Source of the DNA: Alphaproteobacteria bacterium
GTDB lineage: Bacteria; Pseudomonadota; Alphaproteobacteria; Rhizobiales; Aestuariivirgaceae
NCBI GenBank assembly: GCA_024279045.1
Contig: JAJRRZ010000183.1
Location: 1 to 10,056 of the forward strand
Length of the DNA stretch: 10,056 bases
Direction of reading: 5' to 3'
Shown here: in pieces, positions 1-6,378 of the stretch
Position numbering within the stretch: position 1 is the first letter of the stretch
How the letters are laid out: the number at the start of each line of letters is the position of its first letter
Made by a program: the position numbers and the translations under genes
The notes under the pieces: generated by a model
The model's input: only the letters and a program-made list of their open reading frames with translations
Told to the model about the DNA's origin: nothing
Databases searched by the model: none

Positions 1-134
1 CCCATGTGCATTTTGGCTTCATATCAGACGGTTTTTCGTTCTTGCCAATAGCTCCACTATTGCCTGCGAACGAAAAACCGCTGCTATTTTGCCAAAATGC
101 CCATGAGAAGCACTCATTTATTGAGACCAGACCC
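1..134 (-). repeat. e1 hairpin repeat, copy A (inverted; left end outside window)
   Basis: This is the reverse complement of the e1 unit seen complete at 2609-2769 and 9740-9900. The central CTCCA is at 52-56, and the arm to its right runs 78 nt to the terminal repeat ending at 134 (minus-strand reading GGGTCTGGTCTCAATA). By alignment, 27 nt of the unit lie to the left of the window, which would restore the same 161-bp length. The 13-bp core CGGTTTTTCGTTC pairs with its complement in the other arm. TA at 135-136 separates it from the e2 unit. No protein is encoded. It is probably a MITE-like element; the family is not recognised. Confidence 0.85.
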
Positions 135-136
135 TA

Positions 137-278
137 GCACAGCATCCCAAACCATTCGCGCTGCATGTCAGCGCCCTTTTGCCCTTGGAAAAACCGACAG
201 GCATTCCCGGCGGGCAAAAGAATGCTGATATCATGCGCAAATGACGCATCTGCCATGCCTCTTCATGGGTTCTGAGCC
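137..278 (+). repeat. e2 hairpin repeat, copy A (19-bp internal deletion; overlaps ribB 3' end)
   Basis: This matches the complete e2 unit at 2772-2932 through shared blocks such as CCCTTTTGCCCTTGGAAA, ATTCCCGGCGGGCAAAAG and CGCAAATGACGCATCT. It is 142 rather than 161 bp, because about 19 bp of the left arm are missing and the left terminal repeat is decayed (GCACAGCATCCCA). The right terminal repeat, read on the minus strand, is GGCTCAGAACCCATGA, and this is in frame with the last codons of ribB. The base pair outside it is CA on the minus strand, not the TA seen at other junctions, so this end or its target has mutated. Confidence 0.8.
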
Positions 279-1399
279 TGCAACCCCACTGTTTCGATGA
301 TCTCGATACCGAAACCGGACAGGCCGACATAGTGGTGATCGGAAGAGGATAGCAGGCGGATGCGCTTCAGACCCAGATCGCGCAATATCTGCGCACCCAG
401 GCCAACGTCGCGCCATTCCTTCTCGCGCTCTTTCGCGCTTTCGGTATCTTCGCGCTCTTCCGTCGCACCGGCCAGCTCGGCCATGGGCTGCGCCGGCACG
501 CCAGTGGCGCCCTCGCGCAGATATACCAGCACGCCGCCGCCCTCGCGCCGGAAGCGCTCGAACACCGCGGCCAGTCCGTTGCCGGTGCCGAACACATCGT
601 GCAAGACGTTTTCGCGATGCAAGCGGGTAAGCACCGGCGCATCGGGCGATGTTTCGCCGAACACCAGCGCCAGATGCTGCACCGGGTCGAATGGTGTGGC
701 ATAGGCAATGGCATGCGCCGGGCCGGCAGGGGTGTCCAGATCGAACTCGGCCACCCGCTCCACCAGCTTCTCGCGGCTGCGGCGATAGGCAATGAGATCG
801 GCCACGGAGATGATCCTGAAGCCGTGTTCTCGGGCGAAGGCCAGCACTTCCGGCCCGCGCTTCACCGAGCCATCATCGTTGACCAGCTCGGAGATCACGC
901 CCACTGGCGGCAGCCCGGCCAGCTTGCACAGATCCACCGCCGCCTCCGTATGGCCGGAGCGCATCAACACCCCACCGCGCCGCGCCACCAGCGGAAACAC
1001 ATGCCCCGGGCGCACGAAGTCTTCCGGCTGGCAGCGCGGATCGGCCAGCGCCCGCACCGTGGCGGTGCGCTCCGCGGCGGAAATGCCCGTGGTCAGCCCC
1101 TTGCGATAGTCCACCGACACGGTGAAGGCCGTGGCCAGCGGTGCGTCGTTCACCGCCACCATCGGGTCGAGGTTCAGCCGGCGCGCGTCTTCCGGCGTCA
1201 TCGGCGCGCAGATGATGCCGGAGGTATGGCGGATCATGAACGCCATCTGTTCCGGCGTGATGGTGGAGGCGGCGGCGATGAGGTCGCCCTCGTTCTCGCG
1301 GTCGGCATCGTCGACGACGACCACCATCTCGCCTTCACGGAAGGCCTGCAACGCCTCTTCCACGGTGTCCAGCGTGGTATCGCTCGGCTTGTCGGTCAT
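263..1399 (-). CDS. ribB: 3,4-dihydroxy-2-butanone 4-phosphate synthase, RibBX type (RibB with degenerate GTP cyclohydrolase II-like domain; usually annotated RibBA)
   Basis: This 378-aa cytosolic enzyme should convert ribulose 5-phosphate to DHBP plus formate, giving the four-carbon unit of riboflavin. The RibB domain (about 1-205) is intact: D33-R-E-N-E-G-D39 (acidic metal/substrate loop) and R147-S-G-H-T-E152 (catalytic His and Glu). The C-terminal part (about 215-378) has the RibA fold signature near GLGAQILRDLG, but lacks the three zinc cysteines: where C-x10-C-x-C is expected the sequence reads RENVLHDVFGTGNG. The QEGRGIGL motif is replaced by REGATGVPAQ. It therefore probably has no cyclohydrolase II activity, as known for proteobacterial RibBX. 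The ATG at 1399 is chosen because GGA lies 6 nt before it and the RibB domain starts directly. The last codons and the TGA lie inside an e2 repeat. The gene follows the LOG gene by 88 nt. No FMN riboswitch fits in that gap. Confidence 0.93.
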   Translation of the reverse strand: MTDKPSDTTLDTVEEALQAFREGEMVVVVDDADRENEGDLIAAASTITPEQMAFMIRHTSGIICAPMTPEDARRLNLDPMVAVNDAPLATAFTVSVDYRKGLTTGISAAERTATVRALADPRCQPEDFVRPGHVFPLVARRGGVLMRSGHTEAAVDLCKLAGLPPVGVISELVNDDGSVKRGPEVLAFAREHGFRIISVADLIAYRRSREKLVERVAEFDLDTPAGPAHAIAYATPFDPVQHLALVFGETSPDAPVLTRLHRENVLHDVFGTGNGLAAVFERFRREGGGVLVYLREGATGVPAQPMAELAGATEEREDTESAKEREKEWRDVGLGAQILRDLGLKRIRLLSSSDHHYVGLSGFGIEIIETVGLQAQNP

Positions 1400-1435
1400 G
1401 GCTGTTCCATCGGCTGGCTGTTGAGTGTTGCGGGC

Positions 1436-1464
1436 AACAACGCACAAGGCCGCTGCTCTGTCAA
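1436..1464 (-). promoter_or_regulatory. possible sigma-70 promoter for ribB
   Basis: On the minus strand a perfect TTGACA (1464-1459) is followed after 17 nt by GTTGTT (1441-1436), a poor -10 match. It would start transcription about 30 nt before the ribB ATG. The -35 is good and the -10 is weak, so ribB could equally be read through from the LOG gene. Confidence 0.25.
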
Positions 1465-1466
1465 CG

Positions 1467-1484
1467 ACCGCGCCACCGCGCGGT
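1467..1484 (-). other. GC-rich stem-loop between the LOG gene and ribB
   Basis: ACCGCGC-CACC-GCGCGGT forms a perfect 7-bp stem with a 4-nt loop, 4 nt downstream of the LOG stop codon. No U-run follows on either strand, so it is not a standard intrinsic terminator. It could pause or protect the LOG transcript. Confidence 0.35.
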
Positions 1485-1487
1485 AAA

Positions 1488-2411
1488 TCACACCGCGCCG
1501 TTGCTCAGCGGGTTGCCGCCGTAGAAGTCGTGAATGGCGGCGACAGCCTCTTCCGCCGTATCGACGATGGTGAACAGATCCACGTCCTCCGGGCTGATGT
1601 TGCCCACCTCTACCAGCAGGTCGAAGTCGATCAGCCGTTGCCAGAAATCGCGCCCCACCATCACCACCGGCATGAGGCGGGATTTTTTCGTCTGGATCAG
1701 CGTCAGCGCCTTGAACAACTCGTCCAGCGTGCCGAAGCCGCCGGGAAACACCACCATGGCAATGGCGCGCAGCATGAAGTGCATCTTGCGAATGGCGAAA
1801 TAGTGGAAATCGAAGCACAGCTCCGGGGTGATGTATCGGTTCGGCACTTGCTCGTGCGGCAGGGTGATGTTCAGCGCCGCGGAGGGTGCGCCGGCCTCCC
1901 ATGCGCCGCGATTGGCCGCCTCCATGATGCCCGGCCCGCCGCCGGTCATGATGGCCAGGTCATCGCGCCCGTGCACCAGCGCATCCGCGGCCATCAGCGC
2001 GGCGAAGCGGCGCGCCTCCTCATACCAGCGGGAATTGACCAGGTCGCGCTCCGTCTTTTTCAGCGCAGCGATCAGGGCTTCATCGTTGGGGTCTTTCTTC
2101 AGCGCCTCGCGGGCCGCGGCGACGCGCTTCAGCGCCACTTCCTCCGGCAGGGTGCGGGCGGAGCCGAACACCACCACCGTTCGGCGGATACCGCGCATGC
2201 GTAAGGCACGGTCGGGCTTGTGGTACTCCATCATCAACCGCAACCCACGCAGTTCCGGCAGGCGCAGATAATCCGGATCCTCCCACGCCAGACGATAGGC
2301 GTCGGCATCCATGCAGGGATGGCACTCGGCCTCCTCCTCCAACTCGCTCAGTGGCGCGATGCGATATTTTCTTTCGTGGCGATCCTTGACGTGCCCGTCA
2401 TTCTTGCCCAT
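1488..2411 (-). CDS. LOG-family protein (nucleoside 5'-monophosphate phosphoribohydrolase-like, Rossmann fold)
   Basis: This 307-aa protein carries the two hallmarks of the LOG/TIGR00730 (formerly 'lysine decarboxylase-like') family. One is the phosphate-binding stretch T156-G-G-G-P-G-I-M-E-A-A-N (about 156-167); the other is P223-G-G-F-G-T-L-D-E231, the PGGxGTxxE catalytic motif. VVVFGSAR at 79-86 is the first beta strand and loop of the Rossmann fold. LOG enzymes split purine nucleotides into base and ribose 5-phosphate; the substrate here cannot be read from sequence. About 75 residues precede the domain, and a Lys/Asp/Glu-rich helical insert lies at about 100-135. Start: ATG at 2411 has GGGGA 9 nt upstream. 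An ATG at 2420 is in frame but overlaps the run-up of that ribosome site, and the in-frame start at 2564 adds 51 unrelated residues. The old lysine decarboxylase name should not be used. Confidence 0.88.
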   Translation of the reverse strand: MGKNDGHVKDRHERKYRIAPLSELEEEAECHPCMDADAYRLAWEDPDYLRLPELRGLRLMMEYHKPDRALRMRGIRRTVVVFGSARTLPEEVALKRVAAAREALKKDPNDEALIAALKKTERDLVNSRWYEEARRFAALMAADALVHGRDDLAIMTGGGPGIMEAANRGAWEAGAPSAALNITLPHEQVPNRYITPELCFDFHYFAIRKMHFMLRAIAMVVFPGGFGTLDELFKALTLIQTKKSRLMPVVMVGRDFWQRLIDFDLLVEVGNISPEDVDLFTIVDTAEEAVAAIHDFYGGNPLSNGAV

Positions 2412-2608
2412 TTGCGGCATTCCCCGTGATTGAAGAAAAGAAGCGCCAACGGCGCGCAGGAGCCATTGGCGCAATTCGTGCGGAAATTGCAAGAGGACGT
2501 CTCCGAAAACTTCATGACTTGAGTTGGGTGCCTGGAAGAGGCGTTTCGACAAGCTCCAGCACAACTCAATATGCTGATGAGCAGCACAGAAATGTCCCTG
2601 ACGACTTG
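2412..2608. other. leader/intergenic stretch upstream of the LOG gene with two inverted repeats
   Basis: No credible gene is seen here. A plus-strand GTG-started frame at 2426-2629 runs into the e1 repeat and is probably chance. Two inverted repeats stand out. GCGCCAA (2443-2449) pairs with TTGGCGC (2466-2472). GCAATT (2471-2476) pairs with AATTGC (2485-2490). On the minus strand the first stem is followed by TTCTTTTCTTC, so it could act as a weak terminator or attenuator just before the LOG ribosome site. No clear promoter was found. Confidence 0.4.
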
Positions 2609-2769
2609 GGGTATGGTCTCAATAAATGAGTGCTTTTCATGGGCATTTTGGCAAATTGGCAGCGGTTTTTCGTTCGCGGGCAATAGTGGAGCTATTGGCA
2701 AGAACGAAAAACCGTCTGATATGAAGCCAAAATGCCCATGGGTAGTGCTCAGGTATTGAGTCCAGACCC
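2609..2769 (+). repeat. e1 hairpin repeat, copy B (complete, 161 bp)
   Basis: The left arm is 2609-2686, the centre TGGAG is 2687-2691, and the right arm is 2692-2769. Terminal repeats are GGGTATGGTCTCAATA on the left and, read inward from the right, GGGTCTGGACTCAATA. Inner blocks CATGGGCATTTTGG and CGGTTTTTCGTTC recur as complements in the opposite arm, so the strand can fold into one long hairpin. It is flanked by TTG on the left and TA (2770-2771) on the right, where the e2 unit starts directly. No protein is encoded. The base composition is clearly more AT-rich than the adjacent genes. Confidence 0.88.
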
Positions 2770-2771
2770 TA

Positions 2772-2932
2772 GGCTCAGTACCCATAAATTTGCACGGCAT
2801 CTGCGCCATTTGCACTGCATATCAGCGCCCTTTTACCCTTGGAAATACCTACGGGTATTCCCGGCGGGCAAAAGAACGCTGATATTTTGTGCAAATGACG
2901 CATCTACCATGCCTCTTTATGAGTCCTGAGCC
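2772..2932 (+). repeat. e2 hairpin repeat, copy B (complete, 161 bp)
   Basis: The unit is flanked by TA on both sides (2770-2771 and 2933-2934). The left terminal repeat is GGCTCAGTACCCATAAA, and the right one read inward is GGCTCAGGACTCATAAA. The arms pair along most of their length: GCGCCATTTGCAC against GCGTCATTTGCAC, and ATATCAGCG against ATATCAGCG. They meet at C(TACG)G at 2849-2854, which as plus-strand RNA is a UNCG-type tetraloop. It is related to e1 by equal length, similar ends and a shared CATTT...CATATCAG block, but otherwise diverged. It lies 82 nt beyond the nirJ stop and, with e1, may act as a transcript end. Confidence 0.85.
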
Positions 2933-3013
2933 TAATATCGGCCAGGATTTGGAGTTCATGGAGTTGTCCAGAAAGGCAGCAGCTGGAAATTCACGCGGGA
3001 GCCACGGTTCGCA

Positions 3014-4270
3014 TCACTTTGCGCGCGCCGCATCAATGTTGCGACGATGAACCCGGCGGAAGGGCGTAAGCACCACCTGCCGCACACCATCCCGCACGCC
3101 TATCTCCTCATCGGACAGGTAACAGGCCGGATCTTCCGCCCAGGCATCGCCAGTGAGCTGCTGGGCGCGCACCCGCGTGTTGCCGTTACAGATATCCAGA
3201 TGCCGACACCTGCCGCAGCGCCCATGCACGGGTCGGGGGCGCTGCTTCAGTCCGGCCATCAACGGATCGGACACATCCTCCCAGATCTCGGAGAAGGGCC
3301 GCTGCTTCACGTTGCCCAGCGTGTAGTGCCACCACATGGTATCGGGGTGCACATCGCCGACGTTATCGATGTTGGCCACCATCATGCCTGATGCATTGCC
3401 ACCCCAGCGGCGCAGCTCCTGCTCCAGCCGCGCCACCCGGTCGGGGTAATGTTCGCGCGCCCACAACAGCAGGAACACACCATCGGCATCGTTGTTGCCG
3501 GTTACGATCTGCCGCCCCGACTCGGCGTGGGCCTCTTCCTCTGCCCAGGCGAACAGCCGCAGCATGGTCTGGCGCGTCAGGCGGATGTCGGTATCATCCA
3601 TGCGGTTCTTGTTGCCGCGTCCGGCATAGACCAGGTGCGAGACGTAGAAGCGCGGAATGTCTTCCGCGATGGCCAGGCCGATCATTTCCTCGAACTGATG
3701 TGCGTTGTCGCGAGTCATGGTGAAACGCAAGCCCACCGGCAGCCCGTCGTCGCGGCACAAGCGCAGGGCGTTCAGTGACTTGTCGAAGGCGCCGTGCATG
3801 CCGCGAAAGGCATCATGCACCGCGCCGATACCATCCAGCGAGATACCGATATAGTCGAAGCCAATCTCGCGCAGCACCGGTATGATACGCTCGTCGATGA
3901 GCACGCCATTGGTGGAAAGCGCGGTGAAGAAGCCCATCTCCTTCGCGCGCCGCGCAATATCGAAGATGTCCGGGCGCAGCAGCGGCTCACCACCGGAGAG
4001 GATCAGCGCAGGTACGCCAAAATCCTTCAGGTCATCCATCACCGCGCAGACCTGTTCGAATGTCAGTTCGCCGGGAAAATCGGCATTGCCGGAGATGGCG
4101 TAGCAGTGCTTGCACAACAGGTTGCAGCGGCGGATGAGATTCCAGATGACCACCGGGCCCGTCGGGCGCACGTGCCGCCCCGCCGTGTCGCCACCGTTGT
4201 TGTCGCCCTGGCGTGGCGCGGGCCAGTCGTCATGCACCAGCATGTTCATGTAGGGGCTCAACCGAAACAT
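3014..4270 (-). CDS. nirJ: radical SAM heme d1 biosynthesis protein NirJ
   Basis: This 418-aa cytosolic radical SAM enzyme acts on didecarboxysiroheme, removing propionate side chains on the route to heme d1. The SAM-binding cluster motif is C49-x3-C53-x2-C56, followed by the glycine-rich LSGGEPLLRPD (91-101) and STNG (119-122). A C-terminal auxiliary cluster is indicated by C352-x2-C355-x5-C361 and C383, as in SPASM/Twitch proteins. Length is close to that of known NirJ. Start: ATG 4270 lies 3 nt after the nirGH stop, with GAGAGGA 7 nt upstream, so it is translationally linked. It is the last gene of the nir operon here. After its stop there are 82 nt and then the e2/e1 palindromes. Confidence 0.94.
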   Translation of the reverse strand: MFRLSPYMNMLVHDDWPAPRQGDNNGGDTAGRHVRPTGPVVIWNLIRRCNLLCKHCYAISGNADFPGELTFEQVCAVMDDLKDFGVPALILSGGEPLLRPDIFDIARRAKEMGFFTALSTNGVLIDERIIPVLREIGFDYIGISLDGIGAVHDAFRGMHGAFDKSLNALRLCRDDGLPVGLRFTMTRDNAHQFEEMIGLAIAEDIPRFYVSHLVYAGRGNKNRMDDTDIRLTRQTMLRLFAWAEEEAHAESGRQIVTGNNDADGVFLLLWAREHYPDRVARLEQELRRWGGNASGMMVANIDNVGDVHPDTMWWHYTLGNVKQRPFSEIWEDVSDPLMAGLKQRPRPVHGRCGRCRHLDICNGNTRVRAQQLTGDAWAEDPACYLSDEEIGVRDGVRQVVLTPFRRVHRRNIDAARAK

Positions 4271-4273
4271 CCG

Positions 4274-5332
4274 TCAATCCTCTCCGGGTTGCCGCGCCGC
4301 TTCCTCGGCAAACAGCCGCACGCCGCTCTTCTTGAGAATGCGCGTGGAGCGCAGCACCTCGCCTGCGCGAGCCGCATCGCTCAGCAGTTGCGCGAGTTGC
4401 GCCACCTGCATCTGCATTTCCGCCCCATTGTGCCCGTGCACCATGGCGAACAGGTTGTAGCGCCAGCCCGGCTGGCGCGGGCGATGGTAGCAATGGCTGA
4501 CGAAAGGCAGCTCACCGAGGCGCGTTCCCAGTGCATCGATGTGCGCATCGTCCACGTCCCACACCGTCATGCCGTTGGCACGCAGACCCAGTCGGTAATG
4601 ATTGGGCACCAGCGCGATGCGGCGAATGACGCCTGCGTCCAGCAATTTCCGCAGCCGCCGCAACACGTCATCTTCCGTCATGCCCAGCCGCCGCGCCGGC
4701 TGCGCCCAGACATCCGCCACCGGTTCCAACCCTGCCTGCATCACCGCCAGCAGGTCCTTGTCGGCCTCTGTCAGCGCGGCATGTGCGGGCTTTTTCCGGC
4801 TGATGCGGGAATCGCCGGAAGACAGGGGCTGTTCCGCCAGCAGCCGCACGCGGAAATCGACGAAATATTCCCGCAGCTTCGGCAACCGCAGCACGCGCAG
4901 CCCCGTGCGCCGCTCAATGGCATCGGCCACCTCCTGCACCCGCTGCCGCGAGGCCGCCGCCAGCACGAACCACATGTTGAAGTGATGATCGCGCGCATAG
5001 TTGTGCGCCACTTCCGCAAAGCCGTTGACGATGTTCGCCACTTCCTCGAAACGCTCCTGTGGTGCGGCCAGCGCTGCCAGCATGTAGGCGCCACCGGCGG
5101 CATCGGCATTGATCAGCGGGCCGAAGCGTGTGGCGAAACCGTCCCGCAGCAGGCGGTGCAGGCGGGCCAGCAGATCGGCTTCGTCAATCTCCAATCGCAT
5201 CGCCGCCCGGGTGAAGGGCCGCCCTGTCAGCGCAATGCCATCCTGCAGGTGATCGATGATGCGGGCGTCGATGATATCCAGCCCTGCGGGCAGGGCGGTG
5301 GCGGCTGCGATCTGTGCGCGTGCCATGCTCAT
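4274..5332 (-). CDS. nirGH: siroheme decarboxylase subunit, NirG-NirH fusion (AsnC/Lrp-like)
   Basis: This 352-aa protein is made of two AsnC/Lrp-type modules, each a winged helix plus a RAM-like domain, joined near 170-185. The first half resembles NirG (GPLINADAAGGA at 71-82; EVAHNYARDHHFNMWFVLA at 107-125). The second resembles NirH (GLRANGMTVWDVDD at 249-262; FVSHCYHRPRQPGWRYNLFA at 277-296). With NirDL it should decarboxylate siroheme at the C12 and C18 acetates to give 12,18-didecarboxysiroheme. Despite the regulator-like fold, the family is enzymatic rather than DNA-binding. Its ATG overlaps the nirDL stop (ATGA, 5332-5329), a sign of coupled translation. A second ATG two codons later (5326) is possible. 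Calling the halves G and H rather than D and L rests on motif resemblance and gene order. Confidence 0.88.
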   Translation of the reverse strand: MSMARAQIAAATALPAGLDIIDARIIDHLQDGIALTGRPFTRAAMRLEIDEADLLARLHRLLRDGFATRFGPLINADAAGGAYMLAALAAPQERFEEVANIVNGFAEVAHNYARDHHFNMWFVLAAASRQRVQEVADAIERRTGLRVLRLPKLREYFVDFRVRLLAEQPLSSGDSRISRKKPAHAALTEADKDLLAVMQAGLEPVADVWAQPARRLGMTEDDVLRRLRKLLDAGVIRRIALVPNHYRLGLRANGMTVWDVDDAHIDALGTRLGELPFVSHCYHRPRQPGWRYNLFAMVHGHNGAEMQMQVAQLAQLLSDAARAGEVLRSTRILKKSGVRLFAEEAARQPGED

Positions 5333-6378
5333 GCATTCCTCCCGCCGGGCAGCGAGAAGCGCGCCCCGCGTTGCTTGAAGCAGCGCCTGGAGAACAAGGC
5401 CTCGTGCGCAATCTCTCGCCCCAGTTCATCGCGCAACAGCCCGGCCAGCTCGCTCACGCGGCGGCGCACGGCATCGCGTGCCTGACCGTGGATCATGCAG
5501 AACAGGTTGTAGGGCCATTCCGGTGGCTGGCGGCGGCGCTCGTAACACAACGTTACCCCGGCGCCCTGCGCCAATACAGCACCAGCCCGCGCCACCAGTT
5601 CGTCCGGCACGTTCCACACCACCATGGCATTGGCGCAAAACCCCAGCTTGCGATGACGCACCACCACGCCGAAGCGGCGGATGACGCCACTTTCACGCAA
5701 CAGAGTCAGACGTCCAATGACTTCCGTCTCCGAGCATTCCAGCCATGAGGCCACCTCCATGAATGGCGCGGGGGCCAGCGGCAGACCATCTTCGATGGCT
5801 GCCAGCAGCCGACGGTCGAACTCCGTGATTTCCAATGTCGGTGGCGCTTCTTCCGCTCCGGTATTGTGCGGCAGGTGTGTCCGCCCACTTCCCGGCAGGG
5901 CAAAGCCGAGGTCGATGTGAAAGGCACGGCGCAACGGCAGGTCAAGCACCGTCAGCCCCGTTGCCCGCGCAATGCGTTGCAGCGCCGCCGACACGGCCCG
6001 CCGGTCTGATGCGGTCAGGACGAACCACAGATTGACGTCATGTTCGCGCTCGTAATTGTGCGTAACTTCCGGCTGGGCCGACACCAGCGCGGCCACTTCT
6101 TCCAGCCGTTGCCGTGGCACGCGCAGCGCCGCCAGCGTGCTGGCTCCTACCGTATTGGGCCGCACCACCGCACCGATGCGGCTGATGAAACCTTCCGCAT
6201 GCAGCTTGCGCAACCGCTTGATGACCTGCGCTTCTGTCAACCCCAGCGACCAGCCGATGGTGGCAAAGGGACAGGAGGAGAGAGGAAAGTCGCGCTGCCA
6301 GCCATCCAGCAGCGCCATGTTGAGCGCATCGCGCAGCAGTGGTGGCGCTTGCGCCTGTTTGGCAACAGGTATGTGCAT
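5329..6378 (-). CDS. nirDL: siroheme decarboxylase subunit, NirD-NirL fusion (AsnC/Lrp-like)
   Basis: This 349-aa protein has two AsnC/Lrp-like modules. The NirD-like half has RIGAVVRPNTVGASTLAALR (67-86) and T106-H-N-Y-E-R-E-H-D-V-N-L-W-F119, the conserved active-site stretch. A linker of about 25 residues (160-185) leads to the NirL-like half with VVVRHRKLGFCANAMVVW (238-255) and WPYNLFCMIHG (288-298). Its partner is NirGH, and the substrate is siroheme. Start: ATG 6378 has AAGG-type purine runs (GGAAGGG) 5 nt upstream and opens directly into the family sequence. It is preceded by an unusual 156-nt gap after nirF that holds tandem repeats and almost no U. It ends in a 4-nt overlap with nirGH. 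Confidence 0.9.
   Translation of the reverse strand: MHIPVAKQAQAPPLLRDALNMALLDGWQRDFPLSSCPFATIGWSLGLTEAQVIKRLRKLHAEGFISRIGAVVRPNTVGASTLAALRVPRQRLEEVAALVSAQPEVTHNYEREHDVNLWFVLTASDRRAVSAALQRIARATGLTVLDLPLRRAFHIDLGFALPGSGRTHLPHNTGAEEAPPTLEITEFDRRLLAAIEDGLPLAPAPFMEVASWLECSETEVIGRLTLLRESGVIRRFGVVVRHRKLGFCANAMVVWNVPDELVARAGAVLAQGAGVTLCYERRRQPPEWPYNLFCMIHGQARDAVRRRVSELAGLLRDELGREIAHEALFSRRCFKQRGARFSLPGGRNA

Noticed and set aside
599..1486. 295-codon plus-strand frame opposite ribB
   Set aside because: Antisense to a well-supported enzyme gene; His/Arg-rich and without motifs.
1400..1487. FMN riboswitch upstream of ribB
   Set aside because: The gap is only 88 nt and shows none of the conserved RFN-element blocks; the riboswitch is too large to fit.
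1488..2411. annotation of the LOG gene as lysine decarboxylase
   Set aside because: The PGGxGTxxE motif and Rossmann fold define nucleotide phosphoribohydrolases; there is no PLP-binding lysine context.
2426..2629. 67-codon plus-strand frame with GTG start between the LOG gene and the e1 repeat
   Set aside because: No ribosome site, no recognisable domain, and its end runs into the repeat; treated as chance.
1..2932. CRISPR array or rRNA/tRNA-like structure in the palindromic repeats
   Set aside because: Units are 161 bp, dispersed, and lie directly against each other without spacers; no tRNA loops or cas genes are present.
3794..5485. 563-codon open frame on the plus strand
   Set aside because: It lies antisense to the 3' end of nirDL, all of nirGH and the 5' part of nirJ, which are clear family members. 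Its product is His/Gln/Arg-rich with no domain, typical of a GC-rich antisense shadow.
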